From Fulvia fulva (Eukaryota; Ascomycota; Dothideomycetes; Mycosphaerellales; Mycosphaerellaceae), in assembly GCF_020509005.1 (NCBI RefSeq), contig NC_063013.1:6634001-6698000 (forward strand): a stretch of 64,000 bases of DNA, read 5' to 3'. The stretch's first letter is position 1, and each line of letters opens with the position of its first letter. The notes under the pieces are model-generated. The model did no database searches and was not told the origin of the DNA. It worked only from the letters and a program-made list of their open reading frames with translations. Below are positions 18,950-29,632 of this stretch, piece by piece. Position numbers and translations under genes: made by a program.

Positions 18950-21538
18950 ATGGGAGAAGCTCCCAAGTCATCCACCATGGCGCAAGCTCTACAGGTTGTG
19001 GACATTGCTGACGGCTGGACCTTCAAGCAGACAGACGCAGAAGAGTGGATGCCAGTGTCTCATTTTCCTACTAATGTCCATCTGGATTTAATGCATAACA
19101 AGAAGTGTGCAATTTGTACGTCCTCATACTCAATGGAATGCTAATCGTCTCATAGGATAGAAGATCCGTTCCTTGGCTTCAATGAGCTCAAATGTGAATG
19201 GGTCGGCGAGCAAGCATGGAGCTACAGAGTGAAGATCCCGTCTGCATCGGTTGCAAGTAGCGGCGTCAAGCATATCCTTGCTTTCGATGGCTTGGATACA
19301 TTCGCCACAGTCAAGCTCAACGATAAGATCATCCTAGAGAGCGACAACATGTGGATTATGCACCGCGTGGATGTGACAGATCTCTTATCCTCGGACAAAG
19401 AGAGTACTTTGGAGATTGACTTCAAGTCTGCATTACTAGAAGCACGCAAGATCAAGGATGCCCATCCCGAACACAAATGGGTAGGCTTCAATGGAGATAT
19501 GGCCCGACTGGCGGTTCGGAAAGCTCAGTATCACTGGGGCTGGGACTGGGGCCCAGTGCTCAATACTTGTGGTCCGTGGAAAGCAGTCCGTCTTGAGACC
19601 TATCAAGCGCGCGTGGATGATTTGCGGGTGGACTACGAGGTCAACAGCACTTTCGACAAGGTCAGTGGTACCATTGTTGCAACCATCGAGGGTGGATCTG
19701 GCAAGACTGTGGAGTTCACTGCCTCACTGAAGGGAGAACGAGTCTTCAAGCACAGCGCAGAGGTAGGGTCGGACGGGTTGGCCAAGGTGGAATTTCACAT
19801 CAACAAGCCAAAGTTATGGTACCCGCATGGATACGGAGCGCAAGCACTCTATGACATTTCTGCAACCGTCACGACTGGAGAACACAAGCTCCACACACTG
19901 TCAAAACGTACAGGATTCCGCAAAGGAGAGCTGATACAGGAGCCAGACGAAGTTGGAAAGACATTCTTCTTCCGCTTCAATGGCGTTGATGTGTTCTGTG
20001 GAGGTTCAGACTGGATCCCTGCTGACAATTTCACACCTCGCATCACCAATGAGAAGTACAGGAAGTGGATTCAGATGATGGTCGATGGGCATCAAGTAAT
20101 GATTCGCGTCTGGGGTGGCGGTATCTGGGAAGAAGACGTCTTCTATGACACCTGCGATGAGCTGGGTGTACTTGTGTGGCAAGACTTCATGTTCGGCTGC
20201 GGAAACTATCCGTGTTTTCCAGAGATACTCAAATCGATCGAGGACGAATGCGTATGCCAGACGAAGCGACTGCGACACCACCCTTCACTGGCAATATATG
20301 CCGGCAACAACGAGGACTACCAGGTGCAGGAACAGACGGGCTTGACATACGATTATGAAGACAAGGACCCGGAAAGTTGGCTCAAGACCGACTTCCCAGC
20401 ACGCTACATATACGAGAAGCTACTCCCGGACGTGGTCGCTGCGCACACACCACATGTGCCTTATCACCCTGGCTCGCCATGGGGTGATGGCAAGATCTCC
20501 TCAGATCCAACGGTGGGCGACATGCATCAGTGGAACGTATGGCATGGTACTCAGGAGAAATACCAGATCTACGATACCCTGGGTGGTCGTTTTAACAGTG
20601 AATTTGGCATGGAAGCATTCCCGCACATCGACACCATCAAGTGGTATGTGACCGATCCAACACAGCTGTATCCACAGAGCCACATGATCGACTTCCACAA
20701 CAAAGCCGATGGCCACGAACGCAGAATAGCAACATACCTCGTCGAGAACTTCCGCACTCAGACCGACCTCGAGAAGTACATCCACCTGACCCAGCTCAGC
20801 CAAGCTGAAGCCATGATGTTTGGCTACCGGGGCTGGCGGCAACGTTGGGGTCAGAAGCGCTTCTGCGGCGGCGCATTACTGTGGCAGCTGAACGACTGTT
20901 GGCCGGTGACTTCCTGGTCAATAGTCGATTACTTCTTGCGAAAGAAGCCCGCATACTACGCTGTACGCAGAGTACTAGCACCAATTGCCGTCGCCGTCAA
21001 ACGCGCGCATCACGACTGGAGTGTAGTCCACGCGCGGCCTGCTAAGAGCCTCGACTACGAGTGCTGGGTCGCAAGCTCCAAGACTACGGAAGTAACTGCC
21101 ACGGTGGAGCTCCGTTTCATCAGTATCGCTACTGGCAAGGACATCAAGGCGAAGGTGGTGAAGAAGGATGTCAAGATCACTGCCAATGGCACGACCGAGA
21201 TTCTCAAAGGCACCATCGACAACGTCCAGGAAGAACCACATGTCCTGGCCGCGAGAATTTGGGTTGAAGAGGAGCTCGTATCTCGCGATGTGGACTGGCC
21301 TCAACCACTGAAGTACCTGGACTTCCGCGAACGGGATCTGGAAGTCGTGCCAGAGGGCGGCAAGATCACGATCAGAGCTGGGAAGCCGACCAAAGGGGTA
21401 GTCTTTGAGGAGCGAGAAGGCATTTTGGTCAACGACAGTGCTCTTGACATCGTTCCCGGTGATGAACAAGTAGTGTCGGTTACAGGTCTGGGACCAAACG
21501 ACCATTCCTTAAACTGGACGTATCTTGGCGCGCCTTGA
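18950..21538 (+). CDS. mndB: GH2 beta-mannosidase, cytosolic MndB type, two exons
   Basis: Exons 18950-19104 and 19156-21538 are joined in phase 2 across a 51-bp intron (GTGTGC, GCTAATC, TAG). This restores HNKK-IEDPFLGFNELKCEW, a hallmark of beta-mannosidases. The 845-residue protein has the GH2 order: sugar-binding jelly roll, Ig-like domain, TIM barrel (FFFRFNGVDVFCGGSDWIP), then C-terminal beta domains. The acid/base Glu is in GNNED (about residue 438) and the nucleophile Glu in NSEFGME (about 534). It removes terminal beta-1,4-mannose from manno-oligosaccharides. There is no signal peptide, which fits the B-type intracellular enzyme acting on imported oligosaccharides. A second ATG at 18977 (MAQALQ) is close to the usual family start. 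The Zn2Cys6 regulator lies about 490 bp downstream on the same strand. Confidence 0.92.
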
Positions 21539-22031
21539 GTGTGCAGGCATTGTAGCGAAAGGAGTTGTACTGTACCGCATTGTGCACAAACATGGATTTC
21601 CTGAGATCTGTACCTCCTTGAATCGACGTAGGTAGTGATGTGTGTGTCCTATGAGCATTTTGTTTCACGCCTTTGGATCGTCGCATCTGAGGCTGACAAT
21701 CGCCGCCAGAACGGACCAAACCTTCGCGCGAGATCCACTACCCTAGCACGGAGCCACGGAGCATCGTGGCCACGCTCATCTGCGGGGAGCTTCCTGTCAC
21801 GACACCCCCAATAAAAGTGATGCAGGGCCAGACCCTTAGCGAGCCTCCAGGATTCATGGCTGAGAGCTTCATCAGACCCGACAATGCCAAGTCTGTGACA
21901 TCGGCACCTATGCATGTATACACTTCGGAGATCTAAACGGCCGGAATATCAGCAGCATGGCCTCGGAGACATCGAAGGCAGATTTGCGAAGCGTCTTGAC
22001 CTGATCGGAAGCGAACAACACGGCGGACAGG
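21539..22031. other. Intergenic region between beta-mannosidase and the zinc-cluster regulator
   Basis: 493 bp holding the beta-mannosidase 3' end and the regulator's promoter. No supported ORF or repeat. Confidence 0.4.
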
Positions 22032-24618
22032 ATGTATCATACGTTTCAGGCCGGGTCGACCTCAGGCGCGCCAGAGGGCGAGGGTGGCAAAGCAACACGA
22101 CCAGTCGGCGGATCGAGACGTATATCAACTAGTAACGCGTGCGTGGAGTGTCGGAGACGGAAGATACGATGCGATGGAACCCAGCCATGTGGCCAGTGTC
22201 AGTGGTATCAGCATCCAGAACTATGCGCCTACTCGAAACCTGCGCAACGAGTTGTGCCTTCCAGAAAGTCAGTGGAAAGACCGAGCGATATGCACCTGCT
22301 CACTCTGCTAACAAAAGGTTGACAGGATTGTAGACAAACTTCAATCTCAGGTCGACCAGTATCACTCGGTCTTCGCTCGGCTATTCCCAGGCAAACAACT
22401 TGAGGACTTCCTCTCGCTGCCTCGGGAGGGTCTCATAAACCTCGCCGTGACACTGCCAGCATCCAACCCATCTGTTGGGAATACACCGGAGCCTCTGGGG
22501 AACATAGCGGAGATTGTGCAGAGGTCTGATGGAGCAGAAAGTCTCGAAGCACTCGAACAGGCCCCGGAACAGGATCCTGAGAACGATGAAGTGAAACGAC
22601 TGAGGGACAAGATCCAAGGCATCTCGGACGATGTTAATGGCCTTTCGATCTCGATTGACAAGGCATCGACCTATGTTGGCATATCTTCGATCAACGCCGC
22701 CATGAAAGTGATCTTCAGAACAGCACCAATTGCTCGTCCCTTCATCTCAAACCGCTCGGCAGAGACCACGGAACCAAGTCGAGCAAATACACCGCCACCC
22801 TATGTACGCGATCCGGACCCGAACTATCTGCCTCCTGCAGATGTGGGCGAGAAGCTCATCGACTTCTACTTCGCACACATACATGTCTTGATGCCGATGA
22901 TTGACGAAGATCAATTCAGGCACAGCTATCTCTACGGCACGAGAACAGACCCCCCCTGGCTCGCTCTCTTGAACATGGTCCTCGCGCTGGGATCACTTGC
23001 GAGCTCAACTTGCGATAACGAGGACCATATAGCTTTCTACCAGCGAGCCCGGAAGCACATTGATGCCGAGAGCTTTGGCAGCGGCAGCCTGTTCGTACTT
23101 CAGGCCCTCAGTCTGCTCAGCGGGTACTACCTGCACTACTTGAACAGACCAAACGAAGCGAATGGCATCATGGGCGCAACACTTAGGATGGCCACGGCGC
23201 ATGGTCTGCACAGAGAGTACAGCGAATCGCACCGGAATAGCCCTCCCGGTGGTACAGTGATCATGAGCGGGCTTGAAGTGCCTGTTGAGATCAGGAGGCG
23301 AACCTGGTGGAGCCTGTACTGTTTAGATTCGTGGGCAAGCATCACCACTGGTCGACCATCTCTCGGACGTACTGGTTCAGGAATCACGATTCAGAGCCCA
23401 CGAGTGCCAGAGCAGATGAACAATGCGCAGTATCTGGCTTCACTACGGCTGTTACCCATCATACATAACATCGGGTTCTGTAAGATCGCGACAAAGGTTC
23501 AGGATCTTCTGGCGGCGCACTCGATGATCGGGTATGACGACCTCTTCGTCTTGGACTCAGAACTCGAAAAGTGGCACGATGACCTGCCGCCAATTCTGAG
23601 GGACGTCGTTGATCGGCCCGCACGCACGCAAAGGACGAGCTCGATAAGCGGCAACTACAAACACATATCGCCAAAGCCTCCCACTTCTTCCGCATCGAAC
23701 AAGAATCCGTTCGACTTCTCACAGCCACCGGAGCGGGACAAAACAGCATGTCCTGAGGTGTTGAAAACACCCCGAGCAATCATGCACTGGAGATATCAGA
23801 ACCTTCGAATACTGATGCATAGACCTCTCTTGTTGGCCACGGCGCTGAGACGAACGCCATACGCCAACATGTCCACAGAGGAAAAGCTTGCCGTCGGGCG
23901 GTGCAGAATCGTGGCAGGACAAGCAATAGCTGATATCGATGCGACCTGCCAGGAAGATCTCATCGCTGGGTGGAACGCTGTCTGGCTCATGTACCAGGCG
24001 GTCATGGTGCCGTTGGTATCGCTGTTCTCTGTACTGGCACTACCTCCAGCCACGGCGAATTCGGAAAGTCCTTCGCTCACACCAGGAGGGAGCGACGCAT
24101 CGGCTATTATCCCTGGAAGCGATGAAGACACCGCAAAGTGGAAACACGAGATTGAGCGGAGCATCCAGTTCTTCGATCGCATGCAGCACTTCTCAGTAGC
24201 TGCAAGGAAGAGCCGAGACGTGGTGCAGCGGCTCTACGATGCAACGAAATATGTCAGCGAGCACCACGCACAGCTCCATCAACAACAGCAAGACATGCTC
24301 AGGCGCCGACACTCGGCAGCGCACCCACAACCTCTTAACACAGATACCATGGGCGCATACGAAGCAGTAGCCGATCCCAATCACATGGCTCTGAACGCAC
24401 CTGACATGGTCCAAAATTATGCCTTCATGCCGGCTCGAGCTTGGAACATGAGTCCGAACGCAGAAGCTGCGATGAACGAGTTCTGGGACGATATGATGTG
24501 GGATACACTCCCGACTGATCTGCCTGACACGAGTAACTTTGTCGAGAATATGGAGGGCGGTGAGTGGTGGCAGCAGCCGACACAAGACTGGTCTCATTGG
24601 AACGGTAACAACGTGTGA
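22032..24618 (+). CDS. Zn2Cys6 fungal-specific transcription factor, two exons
   Basis: Exons 22032-22267 and 22326-24618 join in phase 2 across a 58-bp intron (GTCAGT, GCTAAC, CAG) and encode 842 residues. The zinc cluster is at residues 37-65, with Cys at 37, 40, 47, 53, 56 and 65, spacing C-x2-C-x6-C-x5-C-x2-C-x8-C. It is followed by VVPSRK-IVDKLQSQVD, a linker plus short coiled coil. The fungal transcription factor middle homology region begins near LPPADVGEKLIDFYFAHIH and includes RRRTWWSLYCLDSWASITTGRPS. The C-terminus is Gln/Asn/Trp-rich and could activate. The C-x8-C spacing and VVPSRK linker recall the CLR-1/ACE3 group of plant cell-wall degradation regulators, a tentative match. Its position beside beta-mannosidase fits a role in mannan or cellulose use, but adjacency is the only evidence. 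The first ATG of the frame was taken as start. Confidence 0.85.
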
Positions 24619-25032
24619 CGGCGAGCATTGGAGTAGGTGTATGGTATGCAACACTATCCATGAGGAGCATCCTCTGTTTCAAAAGGGCCTACAGTACCCA
24701 GAGAACGGCACATTACGGATAAGGCGCAGATGGCGCGAACATTCACTTCCGGCAAAAGCGCGCGTTCTGCGGAGCGGTCATACGTTACTCCGGAGCTATG
24801 CTCCAACATGTGCAAGAGCCCCTTGGCCGTGGCTTTGCTTTCTCGGCAGCGAGCACCTTCGGTCGCAATGCATAACGGTCTTCACAGAAGTTGTGTACGC
24901 GACGTACGAGGTATACGACCTTTGCAACAAGTAGTGGATTCCAAGCACGAAACGACCAGTCATTGGCTCCACGAATTGCCTCATTCGGACGACAACCACG
25001 ACGACGACGAGGCTCTGGCGACTGGTACGACG
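24619..25032. other. Intergenic region with no supported gene
   Basis: About 410 bp of low coding potential on both strands, leading into the DUF3431 pseudogene. An open frame runs through part of it but shows no domain. Confidence 0.4.
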
Positions 25033-25553
25033 ATGCGACAAGAGACGGCCCATGATAAGGGGATGTTGAAACAAGAATGGAAGCGATGGTCACATGCAAA
25101 GGCAGCATGCGTTGCAGCGACATTCATCTGCTTGACGCTAGTGTCGTCAACGTGGTATACATACTACATCGTCGAGTCGAGCCTACTGCAAGGTCACTGC
25201 AGCACGGTTGCAGTCAAGACTCTGGCCATCGTCAAGAGCCTCGAGATCACAAAGTCCCCATCCCTAACGACGATCGCCTCATCGTCGTCGCTCACTACCA
25301 CGAAGACCTCGCCTGGACACAATAAATTAACGAATCCAACATTCCCTTCAAACTCATCTCCAAAGATGACCCCTCGAACCCCGACGACCTCGACTCCAAT
25401 AATATGACAGAATCGACCTCATATCTCTACTACATGCTCAAATACTACGACTCCCTTCCAAGCACCGTAGCTTTCGTCCACGGACACGGCGATCCCGTCT
25501 TCCTCCGCGATGATGTCTGGAATTTCACAGAGTACACGGCCCCTTCTGACTAG
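25033..25553 (+). pseudogene. DUF3431-family pseudogene (frameshift, internal stop, truncated)
   Basis: The first part, one frame, has a basic segment then a membrane anchor (AACVAATFICLTLVSS), the normal N-terminus of DUF3431 proteins. At about 25200-25260 the recognisable sequence moves to another frame: RLIVVAHYHEDLAWTQ, the first DUF3431 strand, followed by an in-frame TAA at 25323-25325. The same frame then continues with NIPFKLISKDDP, TSYLYYMLKYYDSLP and TVAFVHGHGDPVFLRDDVWNF, which is the conserved core. It ends at TAG (25551), short of the family's usual C-terminal half. So there is one frameshift, one nonsense codon and a missing 3' part. Functional DUF3431 proteins are fungal single-pass, probably luminal proteins resembling glycosyltransferases; their role is unknown. 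Confidence 0.7.
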
Positions 25554-25556
25554 ACT

Positions 25557-26680
25557 ATTCGACCCAGAACGGTTGTTGGAGGGCATTGATGGCTGTGAGA
25601 TCTCTATAGATTGTCCCGGAAGCTGTGTCGCAAGGACATCACTTCTACGAGGAAAGAGGCAGAAGTATGTAGCCAAAGGATAACGGATGAGCAAAAGGGA
25701 TGGCAAAAGAACAAGCACCCTGAGTCGAATAGTTCGAGGACTTCTGGAAAGCACATATGACATTTGGCATGTCAACCATGCTCCACAATCAGACCTCTTC
25801 TAACTGCGCCATTCGACCCAGAACGATTGTCGAAGACTGTGCAAAATCTCTCCTTGTAACAGGCTTACTTAGTGCACTTGATTGAAGAGCATGTGACAGC
25901 GTACTCATCAATCGAATCCTAGGACTCAAGGTGAGTGGTTTATGATCCGTACGGGCAAGCCGAGGTCGAAGCATAAAGGATGGCAAAAAGACAGCTACCC
26001 TGGCTCGAACAGCCTCAGGGCACATCGGCAAACTACTCGATATTTGATGTATCCGGAGAGTTCCTGCATTGGGCCCTGGCAGATACGCCATCCAACACAG
26101 AGCGGTTAGGGTGTCGAAGGCCGCACAGGATCCATCCTCATATTGAGCTTACCCATTGTATGCAGCGAATCGCGTATGACAACGTACTCTCTGCACTTCC
26201 CAAGACTTTGAACTATGCTTGCGAACTGTAGTCGATGGGAGCAAGTCAGAGATGTAGAAAAAAGAATGGCAAAAGAACAACCATCCTGGCTCGAATTGCT
26301 TGCCGCCAACACTGCTCCTCGTAATATCTTAGATATTGACAAGAGGCCATATTCAGCCGCTTTGATTGCGCCATTCAAGCCAGGAGAGTTGTCGATGAGC
26401 AATGAGAATGCATTTTTATATCCAGCTTGCGAATTGCACATGACTGAAGAGCACGTGATAGACTATGCTGATCGATCCTGCGACATCTTTCGCTAATGAT
26501 ACATGAGACCATGTCGACCGTGTGGCAAAAGGAATGGCAAAAGAGCAACCACCCTGGCTCGAACAGCTGTGATCGTGAAGCCAAAACCCAATGCCAGTCG
26601 GCATTTGGCGATGGCCCGTGCTGTTCCCATGCAGCCAGAAGGTGTTATGACTGCGCCATTCGAGCCAGGACAGTTGCTGG
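25557..26680. repeat. Array of short inverted-repeat units (MITE-like or relic)
   Basis: Two motifs recur. Motif L, GGCAAAAGAACAACCACCCTGGCTCGAAC-like, lies at 25691-25730, 25975-26012, 26258-26298 and 26525-26566. Motif R, GCGCCATTCGAGCCAGGACAGTTG-like, lies at 25557-25580, 25808-25835, 26368-26398 and 26651-26680. The cores of L and R are reverse complements (CCTGGCTCGAA versus TTCGAGCCAGG) with flanking similarity. The order is R-L-R-L-L-R-L-R with 80-170 bp between an R and an L of a pair. Copies differ by several substitutions. Short ORFs inside the units (for example starting MAKEQPSWLE and MAKRQLPWLE) are explained by the shared repeat and are not called as genes. Confidence 0.65.
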
Positions 26681-26946
26681 GGTTTGAATGTTTAGAAATG
26701 TACATGATACTGCGCTTAGTGAACCGTACATATGCGATGGGATTGCTCAACGGAACGTGATGTTAGCTACGACCAAGGTATGATGAAGACGGGACGTTGA
26801 CAGGAAAAGACGATTCGAAGTTTTAAAGAAATTGCTCATTCTTCCTTGCGCTGGCAAGTACTGTACTGTACATTTGTACGTATCGGGGAATCACATATCC
26901 AATCCTAATCCTTTCATCCCTTCCAATCCCATTCCATCTTCATCTT

Positions 26947-28029
26947 CTACCACAAAGGAAAATTGAACTTATTGTCCATATCACAATTGCCCTCAACAGA
27001 CTCAATTCTCTTGCCGCAAGTTCCAAAGATACGGTCCCAAAGCCTCGTCTGCTTTCCATAATTGTGGCTCTTCCTCCAGCCCTTGCGGTGGTGCAGATCA
27101 TGATCCTCAATCATGAGCTCACAATTGAACGCCTTAAGGAACCATGAAGCGGTGCCTGGTGTGGTGGACCAGACACGGAGACCAGAGTGACCGAACGCTT
27201 CGGCGTAGATGATGTACTCGTGGCATACCCACCAATCGTGGAATCCCATCGGTAGCCCCAAGCCGTACCTAAGGACCACGTAAGTGGCGAGTGGAATCAA
27301 GGCAATCTCAAGAACTTCCTGCTCGTGGTCTGCGTAACTTGACAGAAGCGGTGTTGGGTGCTTGGTGAGATGATGGGTGCGGTGGTACTGCCATAGACCG
27401 TTGAGCTCGTGGCACGAGCGGTGATAAGCATAAAAGAATCCGTCCAGAACGATGGCGTACAGTCCCAGCTCTAGTGGAAGCCACCAGGAGAGGGACATGG
27501 AGTTGCTTGCGCTGTAAGCCAGGAGAACGGCGAGAGCAGGTCGAACGGTGGTGGTGAGTTGAAGGGATGAGAAGACCTTTGCGACTGCAACGTCCGGTAC
27601 GTCATCTCGTTCGTGCTTGTCGCCGTCGAGGAATCCAAAGCGGTGTCCTAGTCGGCGCAGGACGCGCACTTCGTGGATAGAGTTGAGTTGCATAGCGACC
27701 GTGAAGAGGAGAAAGACAGCGATGCTGTGCATATCCCTGCCCGTTGCGGCGTTCCATGCATACTGCAGAGCGATGGGCCATGCCGCGTGGTAGAGGATCC
27801 AGACATTACATGACCATTCTGTGAGATATGGCATCTTGTCGGTCTTTGCATGGATTGGAACCTCCTTGTCATCGTCGATATGAAATACGTTCAAGAGGTT
27901 CAGAAACTTGTGGTAGAAACCCCACTGGGTCTCGTCTTTTCGCCATGTTGATTTCATCGAGTCTTTGGGTCGTCGGTCGATGGTGACTGGCACCGCTGGG
28001 GCGGTGATTGTCGTTGTTGTCGTCGACAT
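26947..28029 (-). CDS. Fatty acid hydroxylase superfamily protein (sterol desaturase-like)
   Basis: A 360-residue intronless membrane protein with the histidine clusters of the fatty acid hydroxylase superfamily: HRSCH (203-207), HRTHH (216-220), FGHSG (279-283) and DHDLHH (309-314). These form the di-metal site. Hydrophobic segments at about 75-90, 102-116, 160-178 and 182-200 precede the first cluster. The family includes C-5 sterol desaturase, C-4 methyl oxidase and ceramide/sphingolipid hydroxylases, acting at the ER on a lipid substrate with O2. This protein does not carry enough features to select one; it resembles the broad ERG3-like fungal paralogues. The start codon follows a Thr-rich opening and is the first ATG in frame. 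Confidence 0.85.
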   Translation of the reverse strand: MSTTTTTITAPAVPVTIDRRPKDSMKSTWRKDETQWGFYHKFLNLLNVFHIDDDKEVPIHAKTDKMPYLTEWSCNVWILYHAAWPIALQYAWNAATGRDMHSIAVFLLFTVAMQLNSIHEVRVLRRLGHRFGFLDGDKHERDDVPDVAVAKVFSSLQLTTTVRPALAVLLAYSASNSMSLSWWLPLELGLYAIVLDGFFYAYHRSCHELNGLWQYHRTHHLTKHPTPLLSSYADHEQEVLEIALIPLATYVVLRYGLGLPMGFHDWWVCHEYIIYAEAFGHSGLRVWSTTPGTASWFLKAFNCELMIEDHDLHHRKGWRKSHNYGKQTRLWDRIFGTCGKRIESVEGNCDMDNKFNFPLW

Positions 28030-29146
28030 CTTGAAGGTAGTTGGTGGTTGTGCTATGTGACCTCAAGCATCAAGTGAAGACGACAACGTTATATGTTTCT
28101 ATCTTAATTTGGGAGCCTTCGGCATGCATACTTAGTCGGCATCGCACGTGAAGGTGTTTCATACAGATCGTTCTCGCGTTCGGTGGCCGGATGGGCGGAG
28201 AGTTTGTGGTAGCGTACCATTTCTGGCATACCTATGTCGAATATGGCAAGTCTGGAGCAGATCTCCTCCCTTCGAGTGACGTGAGTGGTCGTTCTCGATG
28301 GTCCTGGAGAATGACACAAAACAGTTGTCTTAACGAACAGGCCAATGTCGTCCAGGCAAGCATATTAGCGCCGAAAGGCTATGATATTTGCGTTTGGAGA
28401 AGTCTGGAGTCGAAGGGGTCGTCGATACTTGGTGGCGAGCGCGTCATGCTTGGGTTTGTTTACAGTCCCTGAGGCATCTGTCGGCTCTGCGCCTTTTGCG
28501 AGCACGAGAGTCGGACTTGCACATGGCAGCCACAAATCCCGTTGTCTTCGGAGGGGTTGTCGCCCTGGAGGACGTCTGAGCCATGTCGCTCTCGTGATCT
28601 TTCTGATAGCATAGCACAGCCACATGATACCGAGCACAAGCTTGGCGTCTTGCTGTCTCTGCCATGAGTCCCATCACCGAATGATCAGTGATCGATGTAC
28701 TCCGCTCGTCATGATGTAAATGCTGATATGCGCACTCACCCCGTCAGCGAAGGCACAGCACTGTTGGTACAGTCAACTTTCAGCTTCGATCACGATCCAC
28801 TCTATTCCCTATGCTGGTCAACCAGAGGCTCAAACAAGCCTGTTGATCACTACTGGTTGTGATCTGACGCCCAGAGAGTGCAGACGCGCGCACTTTCAAG
28901 CCCTACAAAACCGTGGTCTGCGATCAATAGTGTGCTCAAAGAAGCGGAACAGACTCTTGGGAGTCAGTGGAATACGATCGGGCCCAGGGTGGTGTGTGTA
29001 TGCGTGACCGCGATTAGAAGATGTCTCCCATGTGTCGTGAACGGAGGGCTTTCTTCGAATTGGTTCACATTATGATTTCCTATCTACTATGTCACTACTC
29101 CCGTGAACACCTCGCTCAGTCGCTCGACAAATCATTGCCCGGACCC
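28030..29146. other. Intergenic region
   Basis: 1.1 kb between the hydroxylase start and the extended ELO frame. Only short ORFs on both strands; no domain, repeat or RNA gene recognised. It should contain the hydroxylase promoter and the ELO 3' region. Confidence 0.45.
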
Positions 29147-29632
29147 CTAATCCGGACTTTCATCATCGCTTGTGTGCGCGCTGAAGATAGTATCCTGCAA
29201 GGAAAAGAAGCTCGAACGCATAGAAGAAGGCGAGTCAGCGAATCTCGCTGCAAGCGGTGAATCTTCATCACCACGCCGGGACGACGGCGACTCTCCTCCG
29301 AATAGTCCAAAGCTGCCATCTCTTGAGTTGTATCTCGGCAAGGAATTCGAGCTGCCCTGTAATCCAAGTCGGAAACCCAGCGTGCTGGTGGAGCTGCTCG
29401 CACTGCGCTGTAAGTAGAACGCACGTACTGGTGATGGTGTTGCTGGTGATTGTGTCGATACTGTTGATCCTCGAGATAATGCAGGCCGCGTGCCCATCGG
29501 ACTAGCATGGCTCTGGGAAGGGCCGTTCTCCTCTCTCACGTTCTCACAAGATCTCTGCCTGGTCGGCGTAGCGGGCGGTGAAAGCTTCCTAAGTTTTAGC
29601 GAAGCAGGCCGATTGGGACGCGACCCGGACCC
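29147..29632 (-). other. In-frame 161-codon extension beyond the ELO stop codon
   Basis: Directly after the TGA at 29633-29635 the same frame stays open to 29147. It encodes a Ser/Pro/Arg-rich, disordered-looking segment with phospho-site-like blocks (LRKLSPPATPTRQRS, GDEDSPLAARFADSPSSM) and an acidic end (SDDESPD). Composition continues that of the ELO C-terminal tail. There is no ATG near the boundary; the frame's first ATG is internal. It may be translated by readthrough, be exposed by alternative splicing, or be sequence recently cut off by a nonsense mutation. TGA GGG is not the known strong TGA-CTA readthrough context. Confidence 0.5.

Noticed and set aside
26215..26760. Small ORFs beginning MAKEQPSWLE or similar as a gene family
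   Set aside because: The similarity comes from the shared DNA inverted-repeat motif and also appears on the opposite strand; no start context or splice support.
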